From contig CANQHN010000008.1 in the NCBI GenBank assembly GCA_947623745.1, forward strand, positions 65,387-115,214: a stretch of DNA of 49,828 nt, written 5' to 3'. The notes under the pieces were generated by a model. That model was not told the origin of the DNA. It saw only the letters and a list, made by a program, of their open reading frames with translations, and searched no databases. Position 1 is the stretch's first letter. Every line of letters starts with the position of its first letter. A program made the translations under genes and the position numbers. Below, in pieces: positions 49,823-49,828 of the stretch. This DNA is from an uncultured Oscillospiraceae bacterium (lineage in GTDB: Bacteria; Bacillota; Clostridia; Oscillospirales; Oscillospiraceae).

Positions 49823-49828
49823 CTAGTT

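Overview
The window looks like a piece of a gut Firmicute chromosome, most likely an Oscillospiraceae-type organism (Flavonifractor/Intestinimonas-like). The basis is the GC-rich core genes, the str-operon order L7Ae-like/rpsL/rpsG/fusA/tuf, a GerMN sporulation-type lipoprotein and a DUF3783 protein. I judge the taxon from gene content and recalled protein style only; no search was run. Two accessory regions flank the core.

Region 1 (1-16.9 kb, mixed and lower GC) is a genomic island ending at a tRNA-Leu(GAG) gene. It holds the 5' part of an MT-A70 adenine methyltransferase and three unknown genes. A NB-ARC STAND ATPase follows, then two homologous large cell-surface proteins (4944-6761 and 14611-16479) whose style is that of Candidatus Saccharibacteria (TM7) secreted proteins. 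Between the two lie a DDE-transposase insertion sequence and a defence operon: Xre regulator, type III Mod, type III Res, Abi_C-type protein. A frameshifted TetR-like gene sits just before the second surface protein. Horizontal transfer from a TM7-like donor and an assembly chimera are both possible.

Region 2 (16.9-30.5 kb) is ordinary chromosome: tRNA-Leu, DUF3783 protein, O-acetylhomoserine sulfhydrylase, GerMN lipoprotein with a sensor kinase, uridine phosphorylase, a TrkA/TrkH potassium uptake pair, a ferredoxin, and the str operon through tuf.

Region 3 (30.5-41.7 kb) is the most interesting part. A DegV (fatty-acid-binding) protein is translationally coupled to a radical SAM enzyme with auxiliary-cluster cysteines. 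Divergent from it is a shorter paralogue that has lost the radical SAM cysteine triad. Next come a TetR regulator, an MMPL/RND-type exporter and an overlapping GLUG-repeat/coiled-coil surface protein. A repeated operator, GGACA-N12-TGTCC, occurs as three copies spaced exactly 29 bp between the divergent radical SAM promoters and once more upstream of the exporter. This ties the locus into one likely TetR regulon, perhaps for modification and export of a lipid. A DUF6199-like lipoprotein closes the region.

Region 4 (41.7 kb to the end) is layered mobile DNA at a tRNA-Ser(CGA) gene. Two 5'-half tRNA-Ser relics precede the intact gene. After it come a frameshifted excisionase-like gene and the C-terminal stump of a tyrosine integrase. 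That stump is cut off by a second element carrying three overlapping large serine recombinase genes, a small recombinase lacking its catalytic serine, a DUF5348-like protein and small element-associated genes.
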